Both the position numbers and the translations under genes were made by a program. Shown in pieces: positions 14,602-23,269 of a stretch of DNA of 64,000 nucleotides (position 1 is the stretch's first letter; each line of letters begins with the position of its first letter). The DNA comes from Bacillus sp. ISL-7 (GTDB lineage Bacteria > Bacillota > Bacilli > Bacillales_B > DSM-18226). The notes under the pieces were generated by a model that worked only from the letters and a program-made list of their open reading frames with translations, searched no databases and was not told where the DNA came from. The DNA lies in the NCBI RefSeq assembly GCF_018613065.1, contig NZ_JAGGQW010000031.1:248001-312000 (forward strand), written 5' to 3'.

Positions 14602-15238
14602 ATTTTATACGTTTTTTAAAATAGGTATATATTTGAATCCAAATCACTACCCAAAGATAACCTAAAGCATAGCCTCCAAGGACATCTGAAGGATAATGAA
14701 CATGTAATATAATTCGGCTAGCACCTATTAATAATAGTAAGATAGATGTAATTGCAGCAATGGTTATTTTTCCTGCCTTTGATTTTGTTCCCTCAATTAA
14801 AAGATACGCAATCATAAAATAAACAATCATCCCTACCATGGCATGACCGCTCGGAAAACTATAGCTTTTCACATTGACAAGATGTTCAAGGTCTGGCCTT
14901 GGGCGCTCAAAAAGATCTTTTAAAAGCTTACTAATTTCATTACCTAAGGCTATTGATAAGGCCAGGACGGCAGCACCAACATAGTTCCTTTTTTTTAGTA
15001 GCAACCAGGCTAACGCAAGCAAGGCTACAACCCCAATCCCTTTTTTATCCCCCATTTCTGTTAGTTGAATAAAGAATGGAATGATTGTCTCCGGTACATG
15101 TGAGAATAGCCCTGCTATTTTTTCATCAATCCAAAATTGGCTGTGGATACCGACTTTGATTGTAGTAAAAAAGGCAAATAATACAGCAATAAATATAAAA
15201 ATAAAAGAAGGATTCCACTTATTTTGATTTTTCCCCAT
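14600..15238 (-). CDS. PAP2-family membrane phosphatase
   Basis: This protein of about 212 residues has the three acid-phosphatase motifs: KDLFERPRP (C1), PSGHAM (C2) and SRIILHVHYPSDVLGG (C3) with the catalytic His and Asp, within five or six membrane spans. Family members dephosphorylate lipid phosphates such as undecaprenyl pyrophosphate, phosphatidylglycerol phosphate or phosphatidic acid on the outer face; the substrate here is unknown. I chose the ATG at 15238 after GGAAAGGG; an ATG seven codons upstream is possible. It lies between yhfA and yhaA. Confidence 0.85.
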   Translation of the reverse strand: MGKNQNKWNPSFIFIFIAVLFAFFTTIKVGIHSQFWIDEKIAGLFSHVPETIIPFFIQLTEMGDKKGIGVVALLALAWLLLKKRNYVGAAVLALSIALGNEISKLLKDLFERPRPDLEHLVNVKSYSFPSGHAMVGMIVYFMIAYLLIEGTKSKAGKITIAAITSILLLLIGASRIILHVHYPSDVLGGYALGYLWVVIWIQIYTYFKKRIK

Positions 15239-15384
15239 TCCCCAAACCCTTTCCTGCATCTATCTAGTAGAAATTCTAATAAAAGTATAGTGAAAATGAA
15301 TATAAAAATCTACTTTATAGGATAAAAGTGATAAAATAGTTTGAAAATACATTCTTTATTTCTGATACGTTTGGGGGAATCGAT

Positions 15385-16563
15385 TTGTTAAACAAGCTGT
15401 TTGCTGCCTTAGAAGAGTCATATGAAGAAATGGTTGCCTTACGCCGTTATATGCACCAGCATCCAGAGTTATCTTTTCAGGAATATAATACAGCAAAATT
15501 CATTCATTCCTTTTATGAGAAGCTCCAAATTGAAGTAAGAGTTAACGTGGGTGGTAATGGTGTAGTTGCTAAGGTTTATGGAAAGAAACCTGGTAAAACG
15601 GTTGCATTACGCGCTGATTTTGATGCATTACCCATTCAGGATGAAAAGGAAGTTCCATACAAATCCTTAGTTCCAGGAGTGATGCATGCTTGTGGACATG
15701 ATGGTCATACGGCTACTCTCCTCGTCCTTGCAAAAACAATCAACGATTTAAAAGAGGAATTGGAAGGCACATATGTTTTTATCCATCAACACGCTGAGGA
15801 GTACGCTCCTGGTGGTGCGATTTCAATGATTGAAGATGGATGTTTAGATGGTGTTGATGTGATTTTTGGTACTCATTTATGGGCAAGTGAAACGACGGGA
15901 ACCATCCAATATCGAACCGGACCAATCATGGCGGCGGCTGACCGCTTTGAAATTGACATCCAGGGGAAAGGCGGTCATGGTGCCCAGCCACATAAAACGG
16001 TAGATGCCATCGTAATTGCTTCACAGCTTGTTTTAAATCTACAGCAAATTGTCAGTCGCAGGATTAATCCGATTGATTCCGCTGTTGTCACCATTGGCTC
16101 TTTCACGGCACAGAATGCCTTCAACGTTATAGCTGACAAAGCGCACCTCATTGGCACTGTGCGGACTTTTAATGATAACGTCCGTCAATTTATCGAGGAT
16201 GAAATGGAAAGAATTATTGCTGGTACATGCTCAATGTCAGGCAGTTCATATGAATTTAGGTTTGATCGGGGATACCCTGCGGTGGTCAATCATGAGAAAG
16301 AAACGGCTTATTTGACTTCCTGTGCTCAGAAGGTCGCAGAAGTAACCACTATCGAAGAAAGCGAGCCGCAAATGGGCGGTGAAGATTTCGCCTATTATTT
16401 GCAAAACGTGCCAGGTACATTCTTCTTCACCGGAGCAAAGCCGGTAGGTAACGAAACAGGATACCCTCATCATCACCCCAAATTTGATATTGATGAAAAG
16501 GCAATGTTAATTGCAGCGAAAACATTGGGTGTGGCCGCAATAAGTATTCATGGTAATGATTAA
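15385..16563 (+). CDS. yhaA: M20 family amidohydrolase YhaA
   Basis: A 392-residue zinc aminoacylase of the HipO/N-acyl-L-amino-acid amidohydrolase type. Metal ligands are visible in HACGHDGHTA (near residue 103), HQHAEEYAPGG (near 135, with the catalytic Glu), GTHLWA and GGEDFAYY. It would remove acyl groups from N-acyl amino acids in the cytoplasm. The start is TTG with GGGGG upstream. Position between yhfA and ecsC matches B. subtilis yhaA. Confidence 0.88.
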   Translation: MLNKLFAALEESYEEMVALRRYMHQHPELSFQEYNTAKFIHSFYEKLQIEVRVNVGGNGVVAKVYGKKPGKTVALRADFDALPIQDEKEVPYKSLVPGVMHACGHDGHTATLLVLAKTINDLKEELEGTYVFIHQHAEEYAPGGAISMIEDGCLDGVDVIFGTHLWASETTGTIQYRTGPIMAAADRFEIDIQGKGGHGAQPHKTVDAIVIASQLVLNLQQIVSRRINPIDSAVVTIGSFTAQNAFNVIADKAHLIGTVRTFNDNVRQFIEDEMERIIAGTCSMSGSSYEFRFDRGYPAVVNHEKETAYLTSCAQKVAEVTTIEESEPQMGGEDFAYYLQNVPGTFFFTGAKPVGNETGYPHHHPKFDIDEKAMLIAAKTLGVAAISIHGND

Positions 16564-16566
16564 GGA

Positions 16567-16602
16567 AAATCCCCTGAACTCAAATTGGGTCAGGGGTTTT
16601 TT
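16567..16602. terminator. terminator between yhaA and ecsC
   Basis: Stem AATCCCCTGA / TCAGGGG followed by TTTTTT; it overlaps the stop codon of ecsC on the opposite strand. Confidence 0.8.
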
Positions 16603-17305
16603 GCAGTAGTCTTAATCGATAGGCATTCATAGCTGTTTCTCCTAAATGCTTAAGGAGATTGTGATTGGCATAAGCACCGACAAAAGCTCCAATGCCCGGG
16701 ACTAGTTGGAGCATTTTAGCTAAGTCGATATAATCCCGATACTCCTGCTGAAACTTCCGCCAATCCATTTCCACAAGAACCCGTTTTCGATTCTCCCAGT
16801 TTTCAATTTCATCTAGTGTACTCTTACGTATGTCCTCACTTGAAAATGCAAGCTGAAAAACATGAAGAATAAAAAGCCTTTCTGCATATTCCTTTGTATT
16901 AAACCCATAGATGGATGCTGCTTCAAATAGAAATTTCATCTTAATGGAAAGCAGTAACGGAAAGTCAGCAAGTCCAAGCAAAATACCACCAGCCCCAGTC
17001 CCCGCACCTTCAATCATCGCTGTCTTTTGAAAGGCAGTGATTTTTTTAGCTGCCAATTCATCTCTTTCAGCAAGCGTTAACCCACATGCCTGATCCTTAT
17101 TTGTTGTCACCTGCGAGCCGAATAACGTTGCTTTTACCATTGCTTTGATACTTTCTGTCATTACCTCATGAACCTTTTCAGGAATTAATTCATTTATTTT
17201 CCCTTGAGCTTTTTTCGATAATCGGTTCATCATCCCTGAACGCCTCGTTAATTTTCGTTTCCACTCTTCGACTTCCTCAAAAACCTTTAATTCATACTCG
17301 TTCAT
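16580..17305 (-). CDS. ecsC: EcsC family protein
   Basis: A 241-residue protein with the EcsC layout: N-terminal amphipathic helices, a central Gly-rich stretch (IEGAGTGAGGILLGLADFPL) and a C-terminal Gly/Ala-rich region near LVPGIGAFVGAYANH. Function is unknown; it is encoded beside the EcsAB ABC transporter but is dispensable for its known effects in B. subtilis. The start at 17305 has only an unusual run of nine G residues as ribosome binding sequence. A terminator separates it from ecsB. Confidence 0.85.
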   Translation of the reverse strand: MNEYELKVFEEVEEWKRKLTRRSGMMNRLSKKAQGKINELIPEKVHEVMTESIKAMVKATLFGSQVTTNKDQACGLTLAERDELAAKKITAFQKTAMIEGAGTGAGGILLGLADFPLLLSIKMKFLFEAASIYGFNTKEYAERLFILHVFQLAFSSEDIRKSTLDEIENWENRKRVLVEMDWRKFQQEYRDYIDLAKMLQLVPGIGAFVGAYANHNLLKHLGETAMNAYRLRLLQKTPDPI

Positions 17306-17363
17306 TGGCAACCCCCCCCCAATAATTATATGCATACATACGAAGTCCTCCGCCCAATAGTTT

Positions 17364-17399
17364 CAAAAAAATCCCCTTCTATGATCTAAAAGGGGATTT
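17364..17399 (-). terminator. terminator after ecsB
   Basis: AAATCCCCTT / AAGGGGATTT stem with a run of A on the plus strand (U tract in the minus transcript), between ecsB and ecsC. Confidence 0.75.
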
Positions 17400-17403
17400 C
17401 CGA

Positions 17404-18615
17404 TTATGATTTCAAACGTTTACTAGCGTAAAAATAAACAAAAACATAGCTAAAAACAAGTTCAGCACCTACAGATAGCAACGATATGAACAAATCACCT
17501 TTAAACAATATAAATAATGAAAAGATGACTGCTTGGATCGCTAAAATGGTCATTAATAAAGAGTAAAATGCTCCTGTTTTATATTTTTGTTCCACAGGAT
17601 ATAAGTCTACCCATAGTTTATTTTGATGATGATTCCAAAGTGGAAGAAGTTGAAAACCCGTTAAATATAAGAATAAAATTCCAAGTAAAATTTGACCTAT
17701 CCCAAAAGAAATAAAATAAATCGCAAGTGCACCAATTACTGTTAAGCGCATAAAGAGTCCTAGATAATCAGATGACCGTAAAAAGGCTCTCGAAAACAAA
17801 TATTGATAGGTCTTATCTCGGGAAAAGGCAATTCGGTTAATGAATAAATCTAACCATTTTCTTCTTTTTACCGTATCCCTTAATTTTGGCACGTCTGTAA
17901 ACATATTTGCCAGTCGGTAGAAGGACGCCATCCTTTTCTCTTCTTGATTAATTAATAAATCCCATTTAAGGCCCATTTTCTTAGTTTGAACATAAAAGTA
18001 AAAGTAATAAAAAATACAAACTACCACAATTAGCAATAGGATAAAAATACTCGCTTGTTTAAATAACAAATATGTAAAAGTTGCATTTAATAAATAGCGA
18101 ACAAAGATGTCCCATCTATGGATAGAAGATTGAACGAAAAAGTCGATTCGCCAGCTAGTTGCTAAATTCCAAGCCTTTAAGGCCAAAAGTATAACTAGAA
18201 AGGGGATAAATGAACGGAAGCCATTACTACTTATTTGGGCATACATTGGCATCAATACTGCCAACACCATAAGGAGAAGATACCCTTGAAAAACAAGACT
18301 CGCTCCTCCTGAACGAAGAAAATATCCTTTTAATTTATCCTCAAGCGGGAGTATAAACACCTGATCGGCTTCAAGCAGGAAATTGTAAACAGGACTATAG
18401 GTTAACAAGATACTAATCAATACAGCGATAATTATTTCTGCAGGAAAACCATCTGAAAGGGTTTCAATCCACTTTTGATAATAAAATGAGGCCGTTCCAA
18501 TTAAAAACAATAAAACAACGACCAGATGCCCATTGAAAATATAGCGTAAATACCTGCCTAAATCTTTAATACGACTGCTAGCTCGGTCTTTCCAAAGCTT
18601 TTTTTCATCAAACAT
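17404..18615 (-). CDS. ecsB: ABC transporter membrane protein EcsB
   Basis: A 403-residue integral membrane protein with around ten hydrophobic segments and no nucleotide-binding motifs. EcsB is the permease of the Ecs exporter, which affects regulated intramembrane proteolysis by RasP, protein secretion, competence and biofilm formation. Its start overlaps the end of ecsA by eight bases, so the two are translated together. Confidence 0.9.
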   Translation of the reverse strand: MFDEKKLWKDRASSRIKDLGRYLRYIFNGHLVVVLLFLIGTASFYYQKWIETLSDGFPAEIIIAVLISILLTYSPVYNFLLEADQVFILPLEDKLKGYFLRSGGASLVFQGYLLLMVLAVLMPMYAQISSNGFRSFIPFLVILLALKAWNLATSWRIDFFVQSSIHRWDIFVRYLLNATFTYLLFKQASIFILLLIVVVCIFYYFYFYVQTKKMGLKWDLLINQEEKRMASFYRLANMFTDVPKLRDTVKRRKWLDLFINRIAFSRDKTYQYLFSRAFLRSSDYLGLFMRLTVIGALAIYFISFGIGQILLGILFLYLTGFQLLPLWNHHQNKLWVDLYPVEQKYKTGAFYSLLMTILAIQAVIFSLFILFKGDLFISLLSVGAELVFSYVFVYFYASKRLKS

Positions 18616-19348
18616 AATTTTCTTCCTTTGTTAATTGAATATACAAATCATCTAAAGAAGCAGCTGGCATGGAAAATTGCTCCCTCAACTCCTCAAGCGT
18701 CCCTTTTGCACGTATTTTTCCTTCATGCAAGATCACAAATCGATTACAATACTTTTCCGCAGTGGCCAAAATATGAGTGGACATTAAAATACCTGCACCG
18801 TTATCTTTCATTTTTTTCATCAAATCAAGTAGGGATTGAATACCCAGCGGGTCAAGCCCGACAAAAGGTTCATCAACAATATATAGAGACGGCTGAATTA
18901 AAAATGCACACATAATCATTACCTTTTGTTTCATGCCTTTAGAAAAATGGGCAGGAAACCACTTTAAACGCTTTTCCATACGAAATTCTGTCAGCAATGA
19001 TGTAATGCGCTCTTTATAAGTGGCCTCATCAAGACCGTACGCCATTGCCGTAAGTTTCAAATGCTCCTCAAGGGTCAATTCTTCATATAAAACCGGGGTT
19101 TCTGGAACAAACGTAAACAATTTACGATAAGCTTCTTTATTTTCTGTAAAGGTTTGTCCATTTATTTTTACTGCACCACGGTGTGGTTCCATTAATCCAA
19201 TAATGTGTTTTATGGTTGTACTTTTGCCCGCGCCATTTAATCCAATAAGGCCGACGATTTCTTTTTCCTTTACTTCAAAGGAAACATCTTTTAAGACAGG
19301 GTTTCGGGTATATCCCCCGACAAGATTTTCGATCATTAATAAAGACAT
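18608..19348 (-). CDS. ecsA: ABC transporter ATP-binding protein EcsA
   Basis: A 246-residue ATPase with Walker A (GLNGAGKST, near residue 39), Q-loop, signature FSKGMKQKV, Walker B (LYIVDEPF) and switch His (STHIL). It powers EcsB. I chose the ATG at 19348 with GGAAGGA upstream rather than the TTG two codons earlier. It is divergent from the hit gene, with an unusually long gap in between. Confidence 0.92.
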   Translation of the reverse strand: MSLLMIENLVGGYTRNPVLKDVSFEVKEKEIVGLIGLNGAGKSTTIKHIIGLMEPHRGAVKINGQTFTENKEAYRKLFTFVPETPVLYEELTLEEHLKLTAMAYGLDEATYKERITSLLTEFRMEKRLKWFPAHFSKGMKQKVMIMCAFLIQPSLYIVDEPFVGLDPLGIQSLLDLMKKMKDNGAGILMSTHILATAEKYCNRFVILHEGKIRAKGTLEELREQFSMPAASLDDLYIQLTKEENYV

Positions 19349-19520
19349 TTGCAACGTCCTTCCTAAGCACGATTATTTTATTATTTTAACAAATTGTCCT
19401 TGATAAAAATAGAAATTCAATTTTTTATCTTTTTTTTGTATATTTCTTTTCACATCGGACATCATAATATTCGAAGGGGAAATAACTTACTTCGATGAAG
19501 CGATTCATCAAAACTTGAGA

Positions 19521-19801
19521 TGAGGTGTCTGTCAAAGACAATTTACATTTCAAATAAGTGAGCTTCCAATTCGTTTCAGATAAGGGGATGGTTGTTTTGT
19601 ACAAAGTGCATAGGAACCATTTTGAGTTCTAGTAACACCAAGTAACTGTTTATCTTAAAAAAATAAACATTAAATGAGGTGTTTACCGCAGATCGCTACC
19701 TGTTTTTATAAGTTGAGAAAACATATAAAAACAACATAGGGGATGGTCAGCTTGAACAATAATGTCTCTTTATAAAAAACACTCTATGAAAAATGAGGTG
19801 T
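19521..19801 (+). repeat. degenerate tandem repeat, unit about 154 bp
   Basis: Two motifs alternate: TGAGGTGT at 19521, 19675 and 19794, and GGGGATGGT at 19584 and 19739. The spacing is regular (154 between the first two A motifs, 155 between B motifs, 63-64 from A to B), so the segment is two diverged units plus the start of a third. Each A motif sits in a small hairpin, for example TGTCT/AGACA, TAAACA/TGTTTA and AAACAC/GTGTTT. No good reading frame spans it. It occupies most of the 590-bp gap between ecsA and hit. Confidence 0.6.
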
Positions 19802-19856
19802 TTATCAAAGAACACTCCTATTGAACGTATCTTTTGAAGCAATTCCCCTTCGAGAG

Positions 19857-19891
19857 GGCAGGATTCCATGCGGATCCTGCCTTTTTCTTTT
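19857..19891 (+). terminator. orphan rho-independent terminator upstream of hit
   Basis: GGCAGGAT (19857-19864) / ATCCTGCC (19874-19881) followed by TTTTTCTTTTT. It lies about 60 bases before hit and no coding gene on this strand precedes it, so it must end a non-coding transcript or attenuate hit. Confidence 0.85.
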
Positions 19892-19944
19892 TGGAGTTTG
19901 TATGGTAAAATAATACAAACCAATTAGAAAGGATCGTGTATGTA

Positions 19945-20364
19945 ATGAGCGATTGTATTTTTTGTAAAATTGTTAATGGAGAAATTCCATCTGCAAAAGT
20001 TTTTGAAAATGAGCATGTATTAGCCTTCTTGGATATTACACAGGTAACAAAAGGACATACATTGGTTATTCCGAAAATACATAAGGAAAACTTATTTGAA
20101 TTAACTCCAGAAATTGCCAGAAACCTTTTTGAAGTGGTCCCTGCCATTGCCAATGCCTTAAAAAAAGAATTTGAACCGATTGGATTAAATACGCTGAATA
20201 ATAATGGTGAACATGCCGGTCAATCCGTATTTCATTATCATATGCATTTACTTCCGCGTTATGGAAAAGGGGACGGATTTGGAGCCGTATGGAAAAGTAA
20301 TCAAAGTGAATACACATTCCAAATGTTAGATGAAATGGCTGCAAATATTAATAATCAAGTGTAA
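19945..20364 (+). CDS. hit: HIT family nucleotide hydrolase
   Basis: A 139-residue histidine-triad protein with the CIFCKIVNGEIPS N-terminus and the triad HYHMHLLPR near residue 100. The family hydrolyses nucleoside phosphoramidates and adenylates. The ATG at 19945 gives the standard N-terminus with AAAGGA upstream. Its place between ecsA (divergent) and trpP matches B. subtilis. A TTTGTAT/ATACAAA inverted repeat surrounds the likely promoter at 19898-19920. Confidence 0.93.
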   Translation: MSDCIFCKIVNGEIPSAKVFENEHVLAFLDITQVTKGHTLVIPKIHKENLFELTPEIARNLFEVVPAIANALKKEFEPIGLNTLNNNGEHAGQSVFHYHMHLLPRYGKGDGFGAVWKSNQSEYTFQMLDEMAANINNQV

Positions 20365-20423
20365 AACTAAGGTATTTTTAATTATCTGAAAATTATATCT
20401 TTATTATTATTATATAATTATGT

Positions 20424-20429
20424 TATAAT
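20424..20429 (+). promoter_or_regulatory. trpP promoter -10
   Basis: TATAAT about 80 bases before the trpP start, leaving room for an untranslated leader that includes a CTGCAG...CTGCAG stem and the TRAP site. Confidence 0.55.
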
Positions 20430-20479
20430 GAAAGCAGGTTTTTCGCTGCAGGCAACTAGCGCACTGCAGGAGGAACAAA

Positions 20480-20507
20480 TAGATTAGTATAGCAGAGGAG
20501 AGAAGAG
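20480..20507 (+). promoter_or_regulatory. TRAP-binding site over the trpP ribosome binding site
   Basis: Six NAG triplets (TAG, TAG, TAG, GAG, GAG, GAG) are separated by exactly two bases each and end two bases before the ATG. This is the binding pattern of the tryptophan-activated RNA-binding protein. The last three triplets form the ribosome binding site, so tryptophan-bound TRAP would block translation, as reported for B. subtilis trpP. Confidence 0.88.
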
Positions 20508-20509
20508 AA

Positions 20510-21037
20510 ATGAATACGAAGAACATTGTAATTTTAGCACTATTAGCGGGGATTGGGGTGGTCTTGCATACGGTAATGCCAAGTTTTCTTGGAATTAAAC
20601 CTGACATGATGCTTGCTATGATGTTTTTAGGAATAATCCTTATTCCTGAGATAAAGAGTGTCTTGCTCTTGTCCATTGTAACCGGAGTATTGTCTGCATT
20701 AACGACTGGATTTCCAGGTGGACAAATTCCTAATATCATTGATAAGCCCATCACTGCTTTGGTCTTCCTCGGTTTATTTTTATCCTTAAAAAAATACCGA
20801 AACTCTATTGTAAGTGTTGCCGTCTTAACTGCGGTTGGAACTGCTGTTTCAGGGACAATCTTTTTAACATCCGCATTCTATCTTGTAGGCTTACCTATGT
20901 CTTTCACCGCACTATTTGCAGCAGGTGTTTTGCCGGCCATTGCACTCAATACCGTTACAATGGTTATTTTGTATCCAGTAGCTCAATCAATTGTTAAGCG
21001 AACTAAATTAACAACACCTTCCGTCATTCAAAAATAA
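20510..21037 (+). CDS. trpP: tryptophan transporter TrpP
   Basis: A 175-residue membrane protein with five or six hydrophobic segments and the FPGGQIPNIIDK loop seen in TrpP/YhaG. It is an S-component-like tryptophan permease. Its expression is probably controlled by the TRAP site covering the start region, which independently supports tryptophan as the substrate. A strong terminator follows. Confidence 0.9.
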   Translation: MNTKNIVILALLAGIGVVLHTVMPSFLGIKPDMMLAMMFLGIILIPEIKSVLLLSIVTGVLSALTTGFPGGQIPNIIDKPITALVFLGLFLSLKKYRNSIVSVAVLTAVGTAVSGTIFLTSAFYLVGLPMSFTALFAAGVLPAIALNTVTMVILYPVAQSIVKRTKLTTPSVIQK

Positions 21038-21054
21038 TGAACGGGATCCTTTTT

Positions 21055-21084
21055 AAGAAAAGAACCCAGAGGGGTTCTTTTCTT
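21055..21084 (+). terminator. trpP terminator
   Basis: AAGAAAAGAACCC / GGGGTTCTTTTCTT stem with a U-rich 3' side; probably serves the convergent small gene as well. Confidence 0.8.
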
Positions 21085-21094
21085 AATATACTTT

Positions 21095-21286
21095 CTATAA
21101 AAAATAGGTGATCATTACAGCAATTACCAAACAAATCCCCCCACCTCCAGCTAATGCAAATGTTCTTTTCTTTAATATTTGTTTAGGTGGATATACACCG
21201 GGGCTTGTTAATCTTAAAAAATATTTAATTGCTCCCAATAAAAGGATCGCACCAAAAATAAAAAAAAGGGTTGCAGCAAGCTTCAT
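21095..21286 (-). CDS. small two-span membrane protein
   Basis: A 63-residue protein with two hydrophobic helices (residues 3-22 and 43-62) around a basic loop (LTSPGVYPPKQILKKRT). A GGGGG ribosome binding site precedes the ATG. It sits where yhaH lies in B. subtilis but does not resemble that stress protein; I do not recognise a family. Confidence 0.6.
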   Translation of the reverse strand: MKLAATLFFIFGAILLLGAIKYFLRLTSPGVYPPKQILKKRTFALAGGGGICLVIAVMITYFL

Positions 21287-21613
21287 CTATCTTATCCCCC
21301 TATTTAGTTTCAAAAATTCGACCATTTTGTAACTATTTATATGTTTAGGCGTCCCTTCCTATGAACAAGGTCTATAAGTTAAAAAAAGGGATGAATGGAA
21401 ACTTTTCTTTAAAATAAAATTTTAGAGTGAATTTTCTAAATGTTGCTACTTTTCCGTGGATCTTGTCAAATATGATTCTTTTTCAAGAAAAAGCATATTT
21501 TTTTATAATTCAATAGGATATTATTCTATTTTTTAAAAATTTTGTGAATTTATACTTTATTAATTTTTACTTTATTGGCATAATGAAAATAGAGAAATAT
21601 AAAGTGGGTGAAA

Positions 21614-22195
21614 ATGGGGATGACTGAAAAACAATATTCAATGAAGGAAGCGATGATTTTTACTCAGAGAGTTGCACAATTAAGTAAAGCCTTGTGGAAA
21701 TCGATTGAGAAAGATTGGCAGCAATGGATAAAGCCTTTTGATTTAAATATTAATGAACATCATATTCTATGGATTGCTTACCATTTAAATGGGGCTTCTA
21801 TATCGGATGTGGCCAAGTTCGGGGTTATGCATGTTTCAACAGCATTTAACTTTTCGAAAAAGTTAGAAGAACGAGGTTTGCTTCAATTTTCAAAAAAGGA
21901 AAATGACAAACGTAATACTTATATCCAGCTTACTGAAAAGGGTGAAGAGATTTTACTTCAACTAATGGAAACCTATGAGCCAAATGGCAATGCTGTATTT
22001 TCTGGTGCTTTGCCGCTTCGTGACTTATACGGCAAGTTTCCAGAGATTGTTGAAATGATGGCGATCGTCCGTAACATTTATGGGGAAGATTTCATGGAAA
22101 TCTTTGAGCGTTCATTTCATAATATTGAAAGTAGGTTCGTTGAAGAAGATGGGAAGCTAAAAAAATCAAAAAATACTGAACAAGAACTCGTTTAA
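21614..22195 (+). CDS. scoC: MarR-type transition-state regulator ScoC (Hpr)
   Basis: A protein of about 193 residues whose core ([49 protein letters not shown]) is nearly identical in pattern to B. subtilis ScoC. ScoC is a winged-helix repressor of extracellular proteases, oligopeptide permeases and sporulation genes. Three possible starts (GTG 21608, ATG 21614, ATG 21620) crowd the ribosome binding site; I use 21614. It is convergent with yhaI. A 300-bp AT-rich gap upstream shows only a weak CTTTTTC/GAAAAAG hairpin near 21480 and a likely -10 (CATAAT) near 21580. Confidence 0.93.
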   Translation: MGMTEKQYSMKEAMIFTQRVAQLSKALWKSIEKDWQQWIKPFDLNINEHHILWIAYHLNGASISDVAKFGVMHVSTAFNFSKKLEERGLLQFSKKENDKRNTYIQLTEKGEEILLQLMETYEPNGNAVFSGALPLRDLYGKFPEIVEMMAIVRNIYGEDFMEIFERSFHNIESRFVEEDGKLKKSKNTEQELV

Positions 22196-22202
22196 TATTG
22201 GA

Positions 22203-22538
22203 TTATAAGTACTTTACCATCTCTTGAAAAAGGGGTAAGTAAAGCTTTTGCGTTAAACACGCGTTAATTACTTCTCTTATATTTAGTGTAGACGGTAATG
22301 ATACAGATAATTCATGAAAAAGCGGATGGAAGTACACATACCCCTCCGCTTTTTGTTCTTCCATTTTTAGGTTCATTTTGTCACATAAAGAATAAAACTT
22401 CTCTATTTCCTGTTCGGTAATCCCATTTTCAATTATTAGTTTATATAATTCAAGCTTTGGATCATTAAGCAATTTTAATAATAGCTTTTGATGAAATTCA
22501 AGCAAGTTTATTCTTTCCAGTAATTCATGTTCATTCAT
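22203..22538 (-). CDS. yhaI: DUF1878 protein YhaI
   Basis: A 111-residue acidic helical protein with the YhaI start (MNEHELLERINLLEFHQKLL). It lies tail to tail with scoC, as in B. subtilis. Function unknown; soluble and probably dimeric by family resemblance. Confidence 0.85.
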   Translation of the reverse strand: MNEHELLERINLLEFHQKLLLKLLNDPKLELYKLIIENGITEQEIEKFYSLCDKMNLKMEEQKAEGYVYFHPLFHELSVSLPSTLNIREVINACLTQKLYLPLFQEMVKYL

Positions 22539-22780
22539 CCTATTGCCCTCTTTTCAGAACTTTAACATTTTTATATGTTTATTATTAACCTTTTAAAACA
22601 TTGGGTAAACCATTTTTAATAATATCGGGTAATATTTTTAATTAGTAGTTCCCGACAGAACATAAATGGTTAATGCATCCATTAAGAGCCTAACATTCTT
22701 CCATTCTTTTTGACTATCTTTTTCAGGTGATTTTTGATATTGTATTAATCATATCACGTACATCAGGGAGGGAATCATTG

Positions 22781-22960
22781 ATGATCTCCATTTTTATTGT
22801 CTTCGCTATTTTTATCTTGTTTTATGTAAATAAAATGACCAATTCACTCTGTATCCAAAAAGAAATTCCTGAAGAAAACCAACATAAGGTATTCCGTACC
22901 ATTAATATCCTAATTACGATTCTTCTGATCTCTTCATATTTGGAAATTTTATATACATAA
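22781..22960 (+). CDS. small two-span membrane protein
   Basis: A 59-residue protein with hydrophobic helices at residues 1-17 and 43-57 and a polar loop (CIQKEIPEENQHKVFRTIN). The ATG at 22781 has AGGGAGG upstream. A longer frame upstream has no ribosome binding site. No family recognised. Confidence 0.6.
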   Translation: MISIFIVFAIFILFYVNKMTNSLCIQKEIPEENQHKVFRTINILITILLISSYLEILYT

Positions 22961-23011
22961 TCCAATTAGAACGCTTTAGCGAACGAAGGGATTTGTATTC
23001 ATTAAAAATAG

Positions 23012-23041
23012 AAGCGATGAGAGCATTTCTCATCGCTTTTA
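23012..23041. terminator. terminator between the small membrane gene and yjcZ-like gene
   Basis: Perfect 11-bp stem AAGCGATGAGA / TCTCATCGCTT followed by TT on both strands. Confidence 0.75.
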
Positions 23042-23055
23042 GTTTGGTACGTTTA

Positions 23056-23148
23056 TTAATAAACCCAAGAAGCTCCAATGATAATTAATAAAATGAATAG
23101 GACAACCACTAAGGCAAATCCTCCACCGTAACCTGCTCCACCAGACAT
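23056..23148 (-). CDS. YjcZ family sporulation microprotein
   Basis: A 30-residue protein, MSGGAGYGGGFALVVVLFIL then LIIIGASWVY. The Gly/Tyr-rich start and single hydrophobic helix ending in GASW are diagnostic of the YjcZ/YczM family, usually expressed during sporulation. Ribosome binding site GGAGGTAAAT. Confidence 0.88.
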   Translation of the reverse strand: MSGGAGYGGGFALVVVLFILLIIIGASWVY

Positions 23149-23182
23149 ATATTTACCTCCATTCATAAATGTTAATTTGGTC

Positions 23183-23269
23183 TTACCAAATCCAAGAAGC
23201 CCCGACAATAATTAATAGTATGAAAAGTACTACAATTAAAGCAAATCCAGCTCCATATCCATGGCTCAT
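23183..23269 (-). CDS. YjcZ family sporulation microprotein, second copy
   Basis: A 28-residue paralogue, MSHGYGAGFALIVVLFILLI then IVGASWIW, immediately upstream of the first copy in tandem, with ribosome binding site AAGGAGGTATTAC. The two probably arose by duplication and form one transcription unit. Confidence 0.88.
   Translation of the reverse strand: MSHGYGAGFALIVVLFILLIIVGASWIW

Noticed and set aside
19670..19710. T-box leader (GAGGTGTTTACCGC resembles the T-box GGTGGTACCGCG)
   Set aside because: No specifier loop, the match is partial, the motif repeats three times without that extension, and the gene downstream (hit) is not an aminoacyl-tRNA synthetase or amino-acid gene.
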